Origin: an uncultured Nioella sp. | GTDB taxonomy: Bacteria > Pseudomonadota > Alphaproteobacteria > Rhodobacterales > Rhodobacteraceae | Reading direction: 5' to 3' | DNA: 64,000 bases | NCBI GenBank assembly: GCA_947498125.1 | Contig: CANMJH010000002.1 | Span: 873,001 to 937,000, forward strand | Shown here: piece by piece, positions 16,941 through 25,447 of the stretch | Position numbering within the stretch: the first letter of the stretch is position 1 | Layout of the letters: each line of letters starts with the position of its first letter | Position numbers and translations under genes: made by a program | Notes under the pieces: model-generated | Told to the model about the DNA's origin: nothing | Seen by the model: only the letters and a program-made list of their open reading frames with translations | Databases searched by the model: none

Positions 16941-17426
16941 ATGTCTCTCAAAACCACTCTCGTAGCGGCCGCAATGGCAACGATTCTGCCCGGTATAGCG
17001 TCAGCCAATATGATCATCGAAGACGCTTATGCGCGTAGCTCCACCCAAGCGGCAGGCGCGGCCTTCATGGCCATTATCAACCATTCCGATACAGATGACC
17101 GTGTCGTCTCAATCAGCTCGGACGCGGCGGATCGCGTCGAAATGCACACCCATATCGAGGATGAAAATGGCGTCATGCGCATGCGTGAGGTCGAAGGTGG
17201 CTTTATGATCCCGGCGGGCGAAACTCATATGCTAATGCGTGGCGGCAACCACGTGATGTTCATGGGCCTTGCCGAGGCTTGGGACAATGGCGATGAGGTT
17301 ACGGTCACGTTTACCTTCGAACATGCCGACCCCGTTACTGTTACCATCCCCGTCGATCTAGATCGGATGCCCGGCCAGCACGGCATGTCTTCGGGTGAAG
17401 CCACGCATGACGGCCACGCACACTAA
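16941..17426 (+). CDS. Periplasmic copper chaperone PCu(A)C
   Basis: A 161-residue exported copper-binding protein that delivers Cu(I) to the CuA or CuB site of cytochrome c oxidase in the periplasm. The signal peptide ends at SANM. The mature part has the family copper ligands in the spacing H-x-M: MHTHIEDENGVMRMREVEGG, then ETHMLMRGGNHVMFMGL, giving His and Met residues at the expected positions. A His-rich tail (HGMSSGEATHDGHAH) adds possible copper sites. AAAGGAGAG precedes the ATG. It probably forms a unit with the DUF2946-like gene, and its stop overlaps the convergent phosphoesterase gene by four bases. Confidence 0.92.
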   Translation: MSLKTTLVAAAMATILPGIASANMIIEDAYARSSTQAAGAAFMAIINHSDTDDRVVSISSDAADRVEMHTHIEDENGVMRMREVEGGFMIPAGETHMLMRGGNHVMFMGLAEAWDNGDEVTVTFTFEHADPVTVTIPVDLDRMPGQHGMSSGEATHDGHAH

Positions 17427-18235
17427 ACGTCTTGGTGCGCCGCTGCCTTTGGCGGCGCGCCGACACTGTAATCGCAGAACTGATCATAGTGCAGTTGAAC
17501 GCTCTCGATCGACAGTGTGACAACCCCCATCATCGGGGCCTCAGCGGCTGGCGTGAAACTATCCCAATCCCACGCTGGTGCGGGGCTGGGGGCTTGATAC
17601 AGCACCGAGCGCATCGTCGAAAAGGGCAGGCCGCGAATGACGCCGGAAATCGGCCGGTGCACATGCCCGATGAACAGGAATTTCACCGGTGCCTCTGCGG
17701 TGATGAGATCAAGGAATGTTGATCCTTCCTCCATTTTTTCGGTGTCCTGCATTGGCAGGCCAAGATCCATCGGAGGGTGGTGCATGAAGAGGTAAAGGTT
17801 CTGCCCCTTCCTGCGGGCCATGACATCGCGCAGCCACGCCTGCCGAGCCTTGCAAAATTCACCAGCGTCCGAGCCAGATTTCTGCGTATCAAGGCAGGCA
17901 ATTATTCCGTTTGTCGTTTCGATTTCATATTGCACGAAACCTGCCATCGCGCTTTTTGGCACGTCCAATACACGTCGCAACATCTCTCGGTTATCGTGAT
18001 TGCCCGCCATCGGGAAATAGGGCAGGGCAAGCCGTTCCAATGCGTCCCTTAGCCCATCGTAATCCGAACGCGAGCCACGATTGACCAGATCCCCAGAGAT
18101 TACGCAGAATTCCGCGTCCGCGTGATGTGCGTTGATGTGATCAATCGCAGCCCGCAGGCGGAGGCGTGGATCGTGCCCCAGCACAGAGCCTTCTTTCGTG
18201 AAATGTGGATCAGAGAGCCAAATGAATTTGGTCAA
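17423..18235 (-). CDS. Metallophosphoesterase (cyclic-nucleotide phosphodiesterase-like)
   Basis: A 270-residue calcineurin-like phosphoesterase. The dimetal motifs are complete: SDPHF near the start, ISGDLVNRG, GNHD and the C-terminal MHHPP and GHVHRP. The order and spacing match the GpdQ/CpdA class III phosphodiesterases, so 3',5'-cAMP or a glycerophosphodiester is a plausible substrate; the sequence does not decide. It is the last of three genes on this strand (sirtuin, GNAT, phosphoesterase); its ATG overlaps the GNAT stop by four bases, indicating translational coupling. Confidence 0.85.
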   Translation of the reverse strand: MTKFIWLSDPHFTKEGSVLGHDPRLRLRAAIDHINAHHADAEFCVISGDLVNRGSRSDYDGLRDALERLALPYFPMAGNHDNREMLRRVLDVPKSAMAGFVQYEIETTNGIIACLDTQKSGSDAGEFCKARQAWLRDVMARRKGQNLYLFMHHPPMDLGLPMQDTEKMEEGSTFLDLITAEAPVKFLFIGHVHRPISGVIRGLPFSTMRSVLYQAPSPAPAWDWDSFTPAAEAPMMGVVTLSIESVQLHYDQFCDYSVGAPPKAAAHQDV

Positions 18236-18729
18236 TTCCGATCGTCCAACCTCGTGTTCAACCGCTTTTGAAACGCATCAAATGCGGCGCGTTCAACCCG
18301 GAAGGAATGCTTTTCCAATGCAGGCGCGTCCAGCCCCGCATAAAACTGCTGCGCGGTCTTATTCGTCCCATCCGTCGCCCAATCCACCCGGACACACCCC
18401 TCGTCACGGGCCACGCCAATAAGCGCTGATAGAAGCGCGCGACCGACACCCAGCCCCCGTGCTTCGGCGCACACAAAAAGCTCTTTCATGACAAGGGAAA
18501 TCCCGGCACCCGCCGGAAAGCTCAGCGCCCATGTCGCGAACCCAAGTGCCGTGTCGCCGTCATAAGCGATGTGGCAGGCCATGTGCCGTTCCCGGTTCAA
18601 AAGGTCAATTATCCGCGCCTCTTGGGATGCGGTCGCCGGGGCGATTTTGTAATGGGCCAGACAGGCGCGGTGCAGGCTGCGGAAGGCATCGGCATCATCA
18701 GGGCCATAGGCGCGAAGGGTGAGAGTCAC
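18232..18729 (-). CDS. GNAT-family N-acetyltransferase
   Basis: A 165-residue acetyl-CoA-dependent acetyltransferase. The acetyl-CoA pyrophosphate loop is seen as EARGLGVGRALLSAL (motif A, Q/R-x-x-G-x-G/A), preceded by the beta strand LVMKELFVC and followed by VRVDWATDGTNKTAQQFYAGLDA, a typical motif B. The acceptor substrate is unknown. It is coupled by a 4-base overlap to the downstream phosphoesterase and lies seven bases after the sirtuin gene. The pairing of an acetyltransferase with a deacylase in one operon hints at a protein-acylation pair, but this is inference from position. Confidence 0.85.
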   Translation of the reverse strand: MTLTLRAYGPDDADAFRSLHRACLAHYKIAPATASQEARIIDLLNRERHMACHIAYDGDTALGFATWALSFPAGAGISLVMKELFVCAEARGLGVGRALLSALIGVARDEGCVRVDWATDGTNKTAQQFYAGLDAPALEKHSFRVERAAFDAFQKRLNTRLDDRN

Positions 18730-18736
18730 TGATCCA

Positions 18737-19432
18737 TCATCCTTTCCGCAATACCTCGTCGACCCAAGCCGGAACTGTCTGACTGGCCGGCCCTTCGATC
18801 ACCCGGCCAAACAGTCCCGGTGTGCGGCTGGCCTCAAGGTTGATCTCTAACGTGTCCGCACCGGCGTTCCGCGCTTCGGCGACAAAGCCTGCGGCTGGGT
18901 AGACTTCACCAGACGTGCCGATAGAGACAAAGAGATCCGTCCGCGCCACCGTCTCGGCAATCTCGTTCATCCGGTAGGGAACTTCATCAAACCAAACGAT
19001 GTCGGGCCGCGTGGCGGGCTGGGTGCATTTTGGGCAAGGGGCCTCATGGTCCATCACGCGCGGGGCGGGCCAGCGATAGGTGCAAGACGCGCAGAGCGCC
19101 CCCGCCAAGGTTCCGTGCATATGCACCACATTTTGACTGCCCGCGCGCTCATGCAGATCGTCGACATTCTGCGTCACGAGCATCAACGTGCCGGGCCAGT
19201 CTTTTTCAAGCCGGGCCAGCGCCTCATGCGCGGCATTTGGGCTGGCATCGAATGCATTGGCCCGGCGCGCGTTATAGAACTCATGCACAAGCGCCGGATT
19301 GCGTGCAAACCCCTCAGGCGTTGCAACTTCAGACAGGTCATATTGCGTCCACAGGCCGTCCTCGTCGCGAAACGTGCCCAGTCCGCTTTCCGCCGATATT
19401 CCGGCCCCTGTCAGGATCGTGATATGTTGCAT
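18737..19432 (-). CDS. cobB: NAD-dependent protein deacylase, sirtuin (CobB type)
   Basis: A 231-residue class III sirtuin that removes acyl groups from lysines using NAD in the cytoplasm. Seen in order are the NAD loop GAGISAESGLGTFRDEDGLW, TQNVDDLHERAG, the catalytic histidine in HMHG, and the zinc ribbon CASC and CPKC. The residues FYNARR carry the Tyr and Arg (Y-x-x-R) that in CobB and SIRT5 bind succinyl or malonyl lysine, so desuccinylase activity is expected in addition to deacetylation. It is the first gene of the three-gene operon with the GNAT and phosphoesterase genes. Confidence 0.92.
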   Translation of the reverse strand: MQHITILTGAGISAESGLGTFRDEDGLWTQYDLSEVATPEGFARNPALVHEFYNARRANAFDASPNAAHEALARLEKDWPGTLMLVTQNVDDLHERAGSQNVVHMHGTLAGALCASCTYRWPAPRVMDHEAPCPKCTQPATRPDIVWFDEVPYRMNEIAETVARTDLFVSIGTSGEVYPAAGFVAEARNAGADTLEINLEASRTPGLFGRVIEGPASQTVPAWVDEVLRKG

Positions 19433-19599
19433 TGGGCCTCCTGTTTAAGCGCTTATCATGGTCGGAGTTTCGCCAGCGGTGCAATCTGCGATTTGTGTCG
19501 GTACAAATCTTAAACGCAATCCGTCAAAATATCCCGCAACGCGTCTGGTAATGATTACCTTGCATGGGCAAACTCGCCCAAAAAGACAGGAGCGCTTTC

Positions 19600-20058
19600 G
19601 TGACAAACACCAATTCCATCCTTTGTGTCTGCCTTGGCAATATCTGCCGTTCCCCAACCGGCGAAGCGACGCTGAGGGCCGCGATTGATGCGGCCGGGTT
19701 GTCCGGCATTCGTGTCGATTCCGCTGGCACGGCAAGCTGGCACATCGGTAAAGCGCCATACGCGCCAATGCAGCAGGCCGCACGAGACGCAGGCTATGAC
19801 ATGTCCGGACAACGCGCGCGGCAGGTGCAGCCTGAGGATTTCGATCGCTTCGATCTGATCCTTGCAATGGATCGAGACAATCTTGCCGATCTTGAGGCAA
19901 TACGCCCTGCCGGTTCAAACGCCCGGTTGGCGCTGTTCCTGGATGTTTTGGACGAGGGGGCGCAAGACGTTCCCGACCCGTATTACACCCGTGACTTCAC
20001 TGGCGCGCTGGAATTGATCGAAAAAGCCGCGACCGGTTGGGCGCGCGCGGTGGCTTAG
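19600..20058 (+). CDS. Low molecular weight protein-tyrosine phosphatase
   Basis: A 152-residue LMW-PTP. The P-loop CLGNICRSP (C-x5-R-S) is near the N-terminus and the general acid lies in VPDPYY near residue 128. Bacterial members dephosphorylate tyrosine kinases of polysaccharide systems or act as arsenate-reductase relatives; the DPYY motif favours a true tyrosine phosphatase. I choose the GTG at 19600 because AGGAG stands at ideal distance; an in-frame ATG at 19564 would add 12 residues. A capsule export cluster is present elsewhere in the window, but the link is only a guess. Confidence 0.88.
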   Translation: MTNTNSILCVCLGNICRSPTGEATLRAAIDAAGLSGIRVDSAGTASWHIGKAPYAPMQQAARDAGYDMSGQRARQVQPEDFDRFDLILAMDRDNLADLEAIRPAGSNARLALFLDVLDEGAQDVPDPYYTRDFTGALELIEKAATGWARAVA

Positions 20059-20360
20059 CCGCAATTGCTCGCGGCATGCTGCCCAAAATCAGTGTAGCGA
20101 TCCCAAAAGGCTTCATCACTGGAGTTATCCGACATCCGCAGTGCTTCTGCGGCATCCGGATCATCAAAAAGCCGCGCCGCCTGTCGTTGGTCGCCGCGCG
20201 ACAAGGTCTGATCCGCAACGCTTCCTATACAAGAACAAAGGGACCGCGTGGCCGCGGCCCGATCCGAGCCATTGCACGCGCGCTCAACAGGGTTCGCCAA
20301 TCCGGGCGCTGCGGATATCAAGACCGATACCAGACAAATCGCGACCTGCTTTGCTCGCAC
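20055..20360 (-). CDS. Small exported protein, unknown function
   Basis: A 101-residue exported protein starting at GTG 20360 behind an excellent GAGGAGGAG ribosome site. The signal peptide (KQVAICLVSVLISAAPGLA) is followed by a compact domain with three cysteines (RACNGSD, SLCSCIGSVAD) and a conserved-looking tail with RYTDFGQHAASNCG. I have an impression of this protein type as common in Rhodobacterales, but know of no function. It overlaps the stop of the convergent phosphatase gene by four bases. The open frame extends upstream to 20483 but without a ribosome site. Confidence 0.68.
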   Translation of the reverse strand: MRAKQVAICLVSVLISAAPGLANPVERACNGSDRAAATRSLCSCIGSVADQTLSRGDQRQAARLFDDPDAAEALRMSDNSSDEAFWDRYTDFGQHAASNCG

Positions 20361-20508
20361 GTGTTCTCCTCCTCTGCGGTCATCGACCTTCCCAAAATGG
20401 TATCGTCTAGACTTACAGAAGAATGCGCTTTGCGCAACGGGTGTCCGGGCCGTTTCGCAAGACCCGCAATCGGCGCCAAACACCCGTTCGCAAAGCGTGC
20501 CTTAGCGT

Positions 20509-21558
20509 TTACGCTGCTTTTGCCCGCATCTTTTCCAAGACAATCTCATCGGCCAGCCGATGCGGCGATGAACTGCGCTGCGCGGCGGCGCTGAGGATCG
20601 CATCCAGCGTTGACCGCACCTCGGCCAATTTCTCGGCCACAAACCCAGGCCGGTCGCTGATCCGCAGAATTTCCGTTGCAACATTGATAATTCCGCCAGC
20701 ATTGGCCACGTAATCAGGCGCATATAGGATGCCGCGTTTGTGCAAAGCATCGCCATCTGCGGGGGTCGCCAACTGGTTATTTGCACCACCCGCAATCGCA
20801 GAGACCTTTAGGTTCGGAATGGTCGTCGCGTTCAAAATTCCGCCAATGGCGCAGGGCGCAAGGATATCAGCCTCGGCAGTCAGGATGTTGTCGACCGACA
20901 CAACCTCTGCCCCAAATTCCCGTGCGGCGCTTTCTGTCTGACCTGCATTGATATCGGCCACCGTCAATTGCGCTCCGGCGGCGTGCAATTGCGCTGCCAA
21001 AGCCCAGCCAACATGCCCCAACCCTTGAACGGCCACCCGGCGACCTGCCAAATCCTCTGTCCCAAACCGGTGCCGGGCGGTCACGCGAATGGCGTTGAAG
21101 ATCCCCAATGCCGTGATCGGGGATGGATCACCCGAGGCGAAATCTCCGCGCGCCAGCCCAGCCACATAAGGGGTCACTTCGGCGATCACCCCCATATCCT
21201 CCGGGCTCATCCCCATGTCTTCTGCTGTCCAATACCGCCCTTCTAGGCTGGCAATCGCGTCGCCAAAGGCGCGCAGCATTTCAGGCGTTTTTTGCTTGCC
21301 GGGGTCTGCCATGATGACGGCCTTCCCGCCGCCCAGTTCCAGCCCCGCTGCCGCATTTTTGAACGTCATCCCATGGGACAGGCGCAAAGCATCCGTCAAC
21401 GCCGCGTCAGCGCTTGGATAGGTCCGCATGCGAAGCCCCCCTGCGGCCGGGCCCATCTGCGTTGAATGAATGGCGATAAACCCTAAAAGCCCAACTTCCG
21501 GCGCTTCAACGCGGATCACCTCTTCATGGGCGGGGCAAGGCAGGGGGGTAAGTTTCAT
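20509..21558 (-). CDS. Glu/Leu/Phe/Val dehydrogenase (leucine dehydrogenase-like)
   Basis: A 349-residue NAD-dependent amino-acid dehydrogenase of the leucine/phenylalanine type. The N-terminal catalytic domain carries GPAAGGLRM (substrate-binding glycine loop) and LELGGGKAVI with the catalytic lysine; the C-terminal Rossmann domain begins at VAVQGLGHVGWALA. The length matches leucine dehydrogenases (about 350) rather than hexameric glutamate dehydrogenases. It would deaminate branched-chain or aromatic amino acids to 2-oxo acids. It diverges from an Lrp-family regulator, with a CTCAT/ATGAG palindrome directly before its ATG, so control by that regulator is very likely. Confidence 0.88.
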   Translation of the reverse strand: MKLTPLPCPAHEEVIRVEAPEVGLLGFIAIHSTQMGPAAGGLRMRTYPSADAALTDALRLSHGMTFKNAAAGLELGGGKAVIMADPGKQKTPEMLRAFGDAIASLEGRYWTAEDMGMSPEDMGVIAEVTPYVAGLARGDFASGDPSPITALGIFNAIRVTARHRFGTEDLAGRRVAVQGLGHVGWALAAQLHAAGAQLTVADINAGQTESAAREFGAEVVSVDNILTAEADILAPCAIGGILNATTIPNLKVSAIAGGANNQLATPADGDALHKRGILYAPDYVANAGGIINVATEILRISDRPGFVAEKLAEVRSTLDAILSAAAQRSSSPHRLADEIVLEKMRAKAA

Positions 21559-21569
21559 TAGCGGATCTC

Positions 21570-21584
21570 CTCATTTTCAATGAG
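21570..21584. promoter_or_regulatory. Palindrome upstream of the amino-acid dehydrogenase (candidate Lrp site)
   Basis: Perfect inverted repeat CTCAT-TTTCA-ATGAG, 12 bases upstream of the dehydrogenase ATG. The same half-sites in opposite order occur at 21675-21693 before the Lrp gene. Confidence 0.6.
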
Positions 21585-21674
21585 AAGTTTAGCCGAGCTT
21601 GGATAAGGGAAGGCGCTAATTGTATGAGGGTTAGGCAAAAATATTGGCGGAAACCGCTTTAATTCGGATAAGTA

Positions 21675-21693
21675 ATGAGTGATATTCGCTCAT
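21675..21693. promoter_or_regulatory. Palindrome abutting the Lrp start codon (candidate autoregulatory site)
   Basis: Inverted repeat ATGAG-N9-CTCAT, with additional symmetric GA/TC positions inside, ends directly at the ATG of the Lrp-family gene. It shares its half-sites with 21570-21584. Confidence 0.55.
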
Positions 21694-22143
21694 ATGGATG
21701 CAATTGATCGTAAGATTCTAACTGAGCTGCAATCTGATGGCCGGCTCTCTGTCACTGATTTGGCCGAGCGTGTGGGCCTGTCACCCACACCCTGCGCCCG
21801 CCGCATGGCACGGCTTGAGGGTGATGGAATAATTTCCGGTTACGCCGCGAAACTGGACCCCGACAAGCTCGGCTATGGCCTGACCGGGTTCGTGTTTGTT
21901 GAGCTTCACGACCAGTCGCGCCCGGCTTTGGACGCGTTTGAACGCGCGGTTTCGCGGTTTCCCGAGGTGCTGGAATGCCACCTGATGACAGGCACCCGAG
22001 ATATCTTGATGAAAGTCGCAGGCAGCGACTTGAAATCCTTCGACCGCTTTCTGGAAGAGAGCCTTCTAAATATCCCCGGCATCCGCTCGACCCGAACCAG
22101 CTTTTCGTTACGAGCGATGGTCGAAAGGGATATTAGCCCTTAA
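21694..22143 (+). CDS. Lrp/AsnC-family transcriptional regulator
   Basis: A 149-residue Lrp/AsnC regulator. The N-terminal helix-turn-helix reads DAIDRKILTELQSDGRLSVTDLAERVGLSPTPCARRMARLE; the C-terminal RAM domain holds the amino-acid-binding fold (GFVFVELHDQ, ECHLMTGTRDILMKV). I start at the ATG at 21694, since the helix-turn-helix begins there; an in-frame GTG at 21679 would add five residues. It faces away from the leucine-type dehydrogenase and most likely is its local regulator, responding to a branched-chain or aromatic amino acid, as BkdR-type proteins do. The stop overlaps the convergent ParB-like gene by four bases. Confidence 0.92.
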   Translation: MDAIDRKILTELQSDGRLSVTDLAERVGLSPTPCARRMARLEGDGIISGYAAKLDPDKLGYGLTGFVFVELHDQSRPALDAFERAVSRFPEVLECHLMTGTRDILMKVAGSDLKSFDRFLEESLLNIPGIRSTRTSFSLRAMVERDISP

Positions 22144-22388
22144 TGCAGCCGCGCCCGGGTCAAATAACCCTCAATCGCGTCTTCACCCAATGCCCGCATC
22201 GCCTCGAGCCTGTGCAGCCCCTCTTGCAACACATAGCGCCCTTTGCCTTCCCGCAATCGGATGGGCGTGGTCTGACCGTTTTCTAAAATATCCTCGGCCA
22301 AAGCCTCCACCCGATCGGCATCAAGCGTCTTGGCCCGTTTGGTCGGCACATAAATCTCGGCAATTGGAAAGGTCAGAATGGGGGGCAT
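22140..22388 (-). CDS. Small ParB/sulfiredoxin-like domain protein
   Basis: An 82-residue protein that is almost entirely one ParB N-terminal-like domain: the strand FPIAEIYVPTKRAKTLD, the helix RVEALAEDILENGQTTPIRLR, and the motif YVLQEGLHRLEAMRALG, which corresponds to the ParB/sulfiredoxin nucleotide-binding G-x-H-R loop. There is no DNA-binding helix-turn-helix or dimer domain, so it is not a partition ParB. Stand-alone members of this fold can be nucleotide-dependent nucleases or kinases; the role here is unknown. AAGGTGATCT precedes the ATG at 22388. Confidence 0.72.
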   Translation of the reverse strand: MPPILTFPIAEIYVPTKRAKTLDADRVEALAEDILENGQTTPIRLREGKGRYVLQEGLHRLEAMRALGEDAIEGYLTRARLH

Positions 22389-22434
22389 CAGATCACCTTG
22401 GGTTGATTCTTGACCAAGGCTAGCACAGGCCGGA

Positions 22435-22839
22435 TCAAATGCTTTGACGAAACACCAAACAGGCGCCCGCTCGGGCTGGAACTTCGTCAATGACATCGTC
22501 TTGGTTCGTCGATTTGCTTAACTTTTCGACATCCATACGGACGGCGTCCCAAGTCTGGCCGGATAGATGGTCTACCAACAAATCAAGAATCCAGTATTTC
22601 CAAATGGAATCATCAGACGCGAAAACTTCGCGTATCGCGGGCGCAATTTCAGGGCCAGCATCGCACAAAACACGCGAGACAGGACCAGCCAAAGGCCAGT
22701 TCGCGTCTTGCAGCCAAATAAGCAAGTCGTCGATAATAGGGTTTAGGCCGGGAAACCCTAATTCACGTGCTCTGCCGACCGCTGCCATATCGTGCTTGTC
22801 TGACGGAATGCAGGTTTCTAGGTAACTCTTTGCTGTCAT
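22435..22839 (-). CDS. DUF5071-like protein (possible immunity protein)
   Basis: A 134-residue acidic protein matching the DUF5071 pattern: IPSDKHD near the start, LLIWLQDANWPLAGPV in the middle, and a DDSIWKYWILDLLV segment. The alpha-helical, Trp-rich repeat resembles HEAT-like immunity or antitoxin-type proteins, and DUF5071 members are sometimes found in such contexts, but no toxin gene adjoins here. Its coding sequence is less GC-rich than its neighbours, which may indicate acquisition. It diverges from lepA with only a short spacer. Confidence 0.65.
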   Translation of the reverse strand: MTAKSYLETCIPSDKHDMAAVGRARELGFPGLNPIIDDLLIWLQDANWPLAGPVSRVLCDAGPEIAPAIREVFASDDSIWKYWILDLLVDHLSGQTWDAVRMDVEKLSKSTNQDDVIDEVPARAGACLVFRQSI

Positions 22840-22902
22840 GGTATCTGCACTGCTATCAACCCGCCTTGACCACCCTCAAAATCCACCGCATATCCCATTA
22901 TC

Positions 22903-24702
22903 ATGACCGACCTGAAAAACATCCGCAATTTCTCGATCGTGGCGCATATTGACCACGGTAAATCCACGCTTGCTGATCGGCTGATCCAGTCCACCGGAAC
23001 GGTGGCGGACCGGGACATGCAAGAGCAGCTCTTGGACAGCATGGATATCGAGCGGGAACGCGGCATCACCATCAAGGCGAACACGGTGCGGATCGAGTAT
23101 CCGGCGAATGATGGTGAGACCTATGTGCTCAACCTGATCGACACCCCCGGTCACGTGGATTTCGCCTATGAGGTCAGCCGCTCGATGCGTGCAGTCGAAG
23201 GGTCTTTGCTGGTCGTTGACGCCTCCCAAGGGGTTGAGGCGCAGACGCTGGCCAATGTTTATCACGCGATTGAGGCTGACCACGAAATCGTTCCGGTCCT
23301 GAACAAGGTTGATTTGCCTGCCGCCGATCCTGACCGTGTTGGTGAACAGATTGAGGATGTGATTGGCATCGACGCGACGGATGCCGTGCATATCTCGGCC
23401 AAGACCGGTCTGGGCATCCCCGATGTGCTAGAGGCAATTGTCACCCGTCTTCCGGCCCCCGCAGGCGATCCTGACGCGCCGCTGAAAGCCATGCTGGTCG
23501 ACAGCTATTACGACGCCTATTTGGGTGTTGTCGTCATCATCCGCGTCATCGATGGCAAGATCAAAAAGGGCGACCGCATCAAGATGCTGGGCACCGGCGG
23601 CAAATACCCTGTCGACCGGCTTGGCGTCTTCCGCCCTAAAATGGAAAATATTCCAGAACTTGGACCGGGCGAGATCGGCTTTTTGACCGCCTCGATCAAA
23701 CAGGTGCGCGACACGCGCGTGGGCGACACGATCACCCATGAAAAGGGCGGCGCGACGGAAGCTTTGCCGGGCTTTGCCCCTGCGCAGCCTGTCGTCTTCT
23801 GCGGTCTTTTCCCGGTCGATAGCTCGCAATTCGAAGACCTGCGCGACGCCATCGACAAACTCGCCCTCAACGACGCCAGCTTCTCCTTCGAGATGGAAAC
23901 CTCCGCCGCGCTCGGCTTTGGCTTCCGCTGCGGCTTCCTTGGGCTCTTGCACCTTGAGGTCATCCGCGACCGAATTGAACGCGAATATGATATCGAACTG
24001 ATCACCACCGCGCCGTCGGTCATCTACCATATCTTCATGAAAGACGGCACCATGCAGGAGCTTCACAACCCTGCCGACATGCCCGACCTGACGCATGTGG
24101 ATCACCTGGAAGAGCCGCGGATCAAAGCGACCATTCTTGTGCCCGACGAATATCTCGGCGATGTGCTGAAGCTTTGCCAAGACCGCCGCGGTATCCAAGA
24201 GGATCTGACCTATGCCGGCACCCGCGCCATGGTGGTCTATGACCTGCCGCTCAACGAAGTGGTGTTTGATTTCTACGACCGCCTGAAATCGGTCACCAAG
24301 GGCTACGCTAGCTTTGACTATCAGATGATGGGCTATCGCGAGGATCACCTCGTTAAGATGTCCGTGCTGGTCAATGATGAACCTGTCGATGCGCTCTCGA
24401 TCATGGTGCATCGCGACCGCGCCGAGCAACGCGGCCGCGCGATGTGCGAAAAGCTCAAAGAGCTGATCCCGCGTCACATGTTCAAAATCCCGATCCAAGC
24501 CGCCATCGGAGGCCGCGTCATCGCGCGTGAGACCTTGTCTGCCATGCGGAAAGACGTGACCGCAAAATGCTACGGCGGCGACGCCACGCGGAAGCGGAAA
24601 CTGCTTGATAAGCAAAAAGCGGGGAAGAAGAAGATGCGGCAGTTCGGGAAGGTAGAGATTCCTCAGAGCGCATTCATTTCGGCGTTGAAGATGGACAGTT
24701 AA
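22903..24702 (+). CDS. lepA: Elongation factor 4 (LepA)
   Basis: A 599-residue translational GTPase that back-translocates or assists ribosomes, membrane-associated under some conditions. G1 is [14 protein letters not shown], then the switch region [14 protein letters not shown]3 DTPGHVDF, G4 NKVD, and the SAKTGLG G5 region. The C-terminal LepA-specific domain ends with [31 protein letters not shown]. Full length for the family. TTGACC and TATCCC spaced by 19 bases lie so close to the ATG that a very short leader is possible, but this promoter is uncertain. Its large antisense open frame is a shadow. Confidence 0.98.
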   Translation: MTDLKNIRNFSIVAHIDHGKSTLADRLIQSTGTVADRDMQEQLLDSMDIERERGITIKANTVRIEYPANDGETYVLNLIDTPGHVDFAYEVSRSMRAVEGSLLVVDASQGVEAQTLANVYHAIEADHEIVPVLNKVDLPAADPDRVGEQIEDVIGIDATDAVHISAKTGLGIPDVLEAIVTRLPAPAGDPDAPLKAMLVDSYYDAYLGVVVIIRVIDGKIKKGDRIKMLGTGGKYPVDRLGVFRPKMENIPELGPGEIGFLTASIKQVRDTRVGDTITHEKGGATEALPGFAPAQPVVFCGLFPVDSSQFEDLRDAIDKLALNDASFSFEMETSAALGFGFRCGFLGLLHLEVIRDRIEREYDIELITTAPSVIYHIFMKDGTMQELHNPADMPDLTHVDHLEEPRIKATILVPDEYLGDVLKLCQDRRGIQEDLTYAGTRAMVVYDLPLNEVVFDFYDRLKSVTKGYASFDYQMMGYREDHLVKMSVLVNDEPVDALSIMVHRDRAEQRGRAMCEKLKELIPRHMFKIPIQAAIGGRVIARETLSAMRKDVTAKCYGGDATRKRKLLDKQKAGKKKMRQFGKVEIPQSAFISALKMDS

Positions 24703-24831
24703 TCTGGACGTTTCTCTGTAGGTGAATCGAGTTTTGGTTAGGAGTCCTGACGCTAGAGTCGTTAGTATGTTGTGTAGTTGCGTGTCTTTGAAGAGACAAA
24801 GCTCGGCGATCAAACGCTTGCCGCATTTGGT

Positions 24832-25419
24832 CTAAATGGTCATTTCGACCAACCGTTTCCACTCACCTAACATCTCGTCAGTAAGCGATAATTCAAGCGT
24901 TGTTAGATTCTCCACAATTTCATCTGCCGACAAGTTATTTCCTTCGGAAATTAGACGACTAATATTTCCACACATTATTGCAACTGCTTGAAAGTTGGGT
25001 GCCAATTCTTTTACTTTCAGTTCTATTCCAGATACGGCATCCAAAATGTAGATCGTAGACGTCTCGTGAAGATGTGCTCCTGCCTTAACAAGCAGAAAAT
25101 CTGCATCATAACTTGCAACCCAAACAAAGTTGGGAGGATATATTTGCCCGGCATTGTATTTCTGCTCGTTTACAAGTGTTTCCACTAGTGAGCCCTTGCA
25201 ATGTGGGCTCATTACTAAACTGCCAATAACAGCGTTTTCGACACGATACTTTTTACAAAACGAGACGTATTCTTTTGGCAATCCCAGAGATTCGACAATT
25301 ACGTCGCTCCAATCTGCTGGTTCAAGTCTTGGCTCTAGTGGGCGGTCCGGTTGACCAATTGGCAGATTCCAACTTGCCGTAGAATATGAAGAGACTTCAT
25401 TAATTGTCTTCATTATCAA
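24832..25419 (-). CDS. SMI1/SUKH-like putative immunity protein
   Basis: A 195-residue protein encoded in clearly AT-richer DNA than the rest of the window. The region around LPKEYVSFCKKYRVENAVIGSLVM resembles the SMI1/KNR4 (SUKH) core, where L-P-x-x-Y-x-x-F is the usual signature; the rest is not recognisable by eye. SUKH proteins are common immunity proteins that neutralise contact-dependent or secreted toxins. The gene lies 28 bases downstream of a toxin-tip-like fragment on the same strand, the classic toxin-immunity order. AAGGAG stands 8 bases before a TTG start at 25419; an ATG follows two codons later (25413). Confidence 0.6.
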   Translation of the reverse strand: MIMKTINEVSSYSTASWNLPIGQPDRPLEPRLEPADWSDVIVESLGLPKEYVSFCKKYRVENAVIGSLVMSPHCKGSLVETLVNEQKYNAGQIYPPNFVWVASYDADFLLVKAGAHLHETSTIYILDAVSGIELKVKELAPNFQAVAIMCGNISRLISEGNNLSADEIVENLTTLELSLTDEMLGEWKRLVEMTI

Positions 25420-25447
25420 AGAGTTAACTCCTTGAGCGATTCACAGA

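Noticed and set aside
23428-24813. 461-codon open frame antisense to lepA
   Set aside because: It lies entirely opposite lepA, has repeated low-complexity translation and no ribosome site. GC-rich genes routinely create such shadows.
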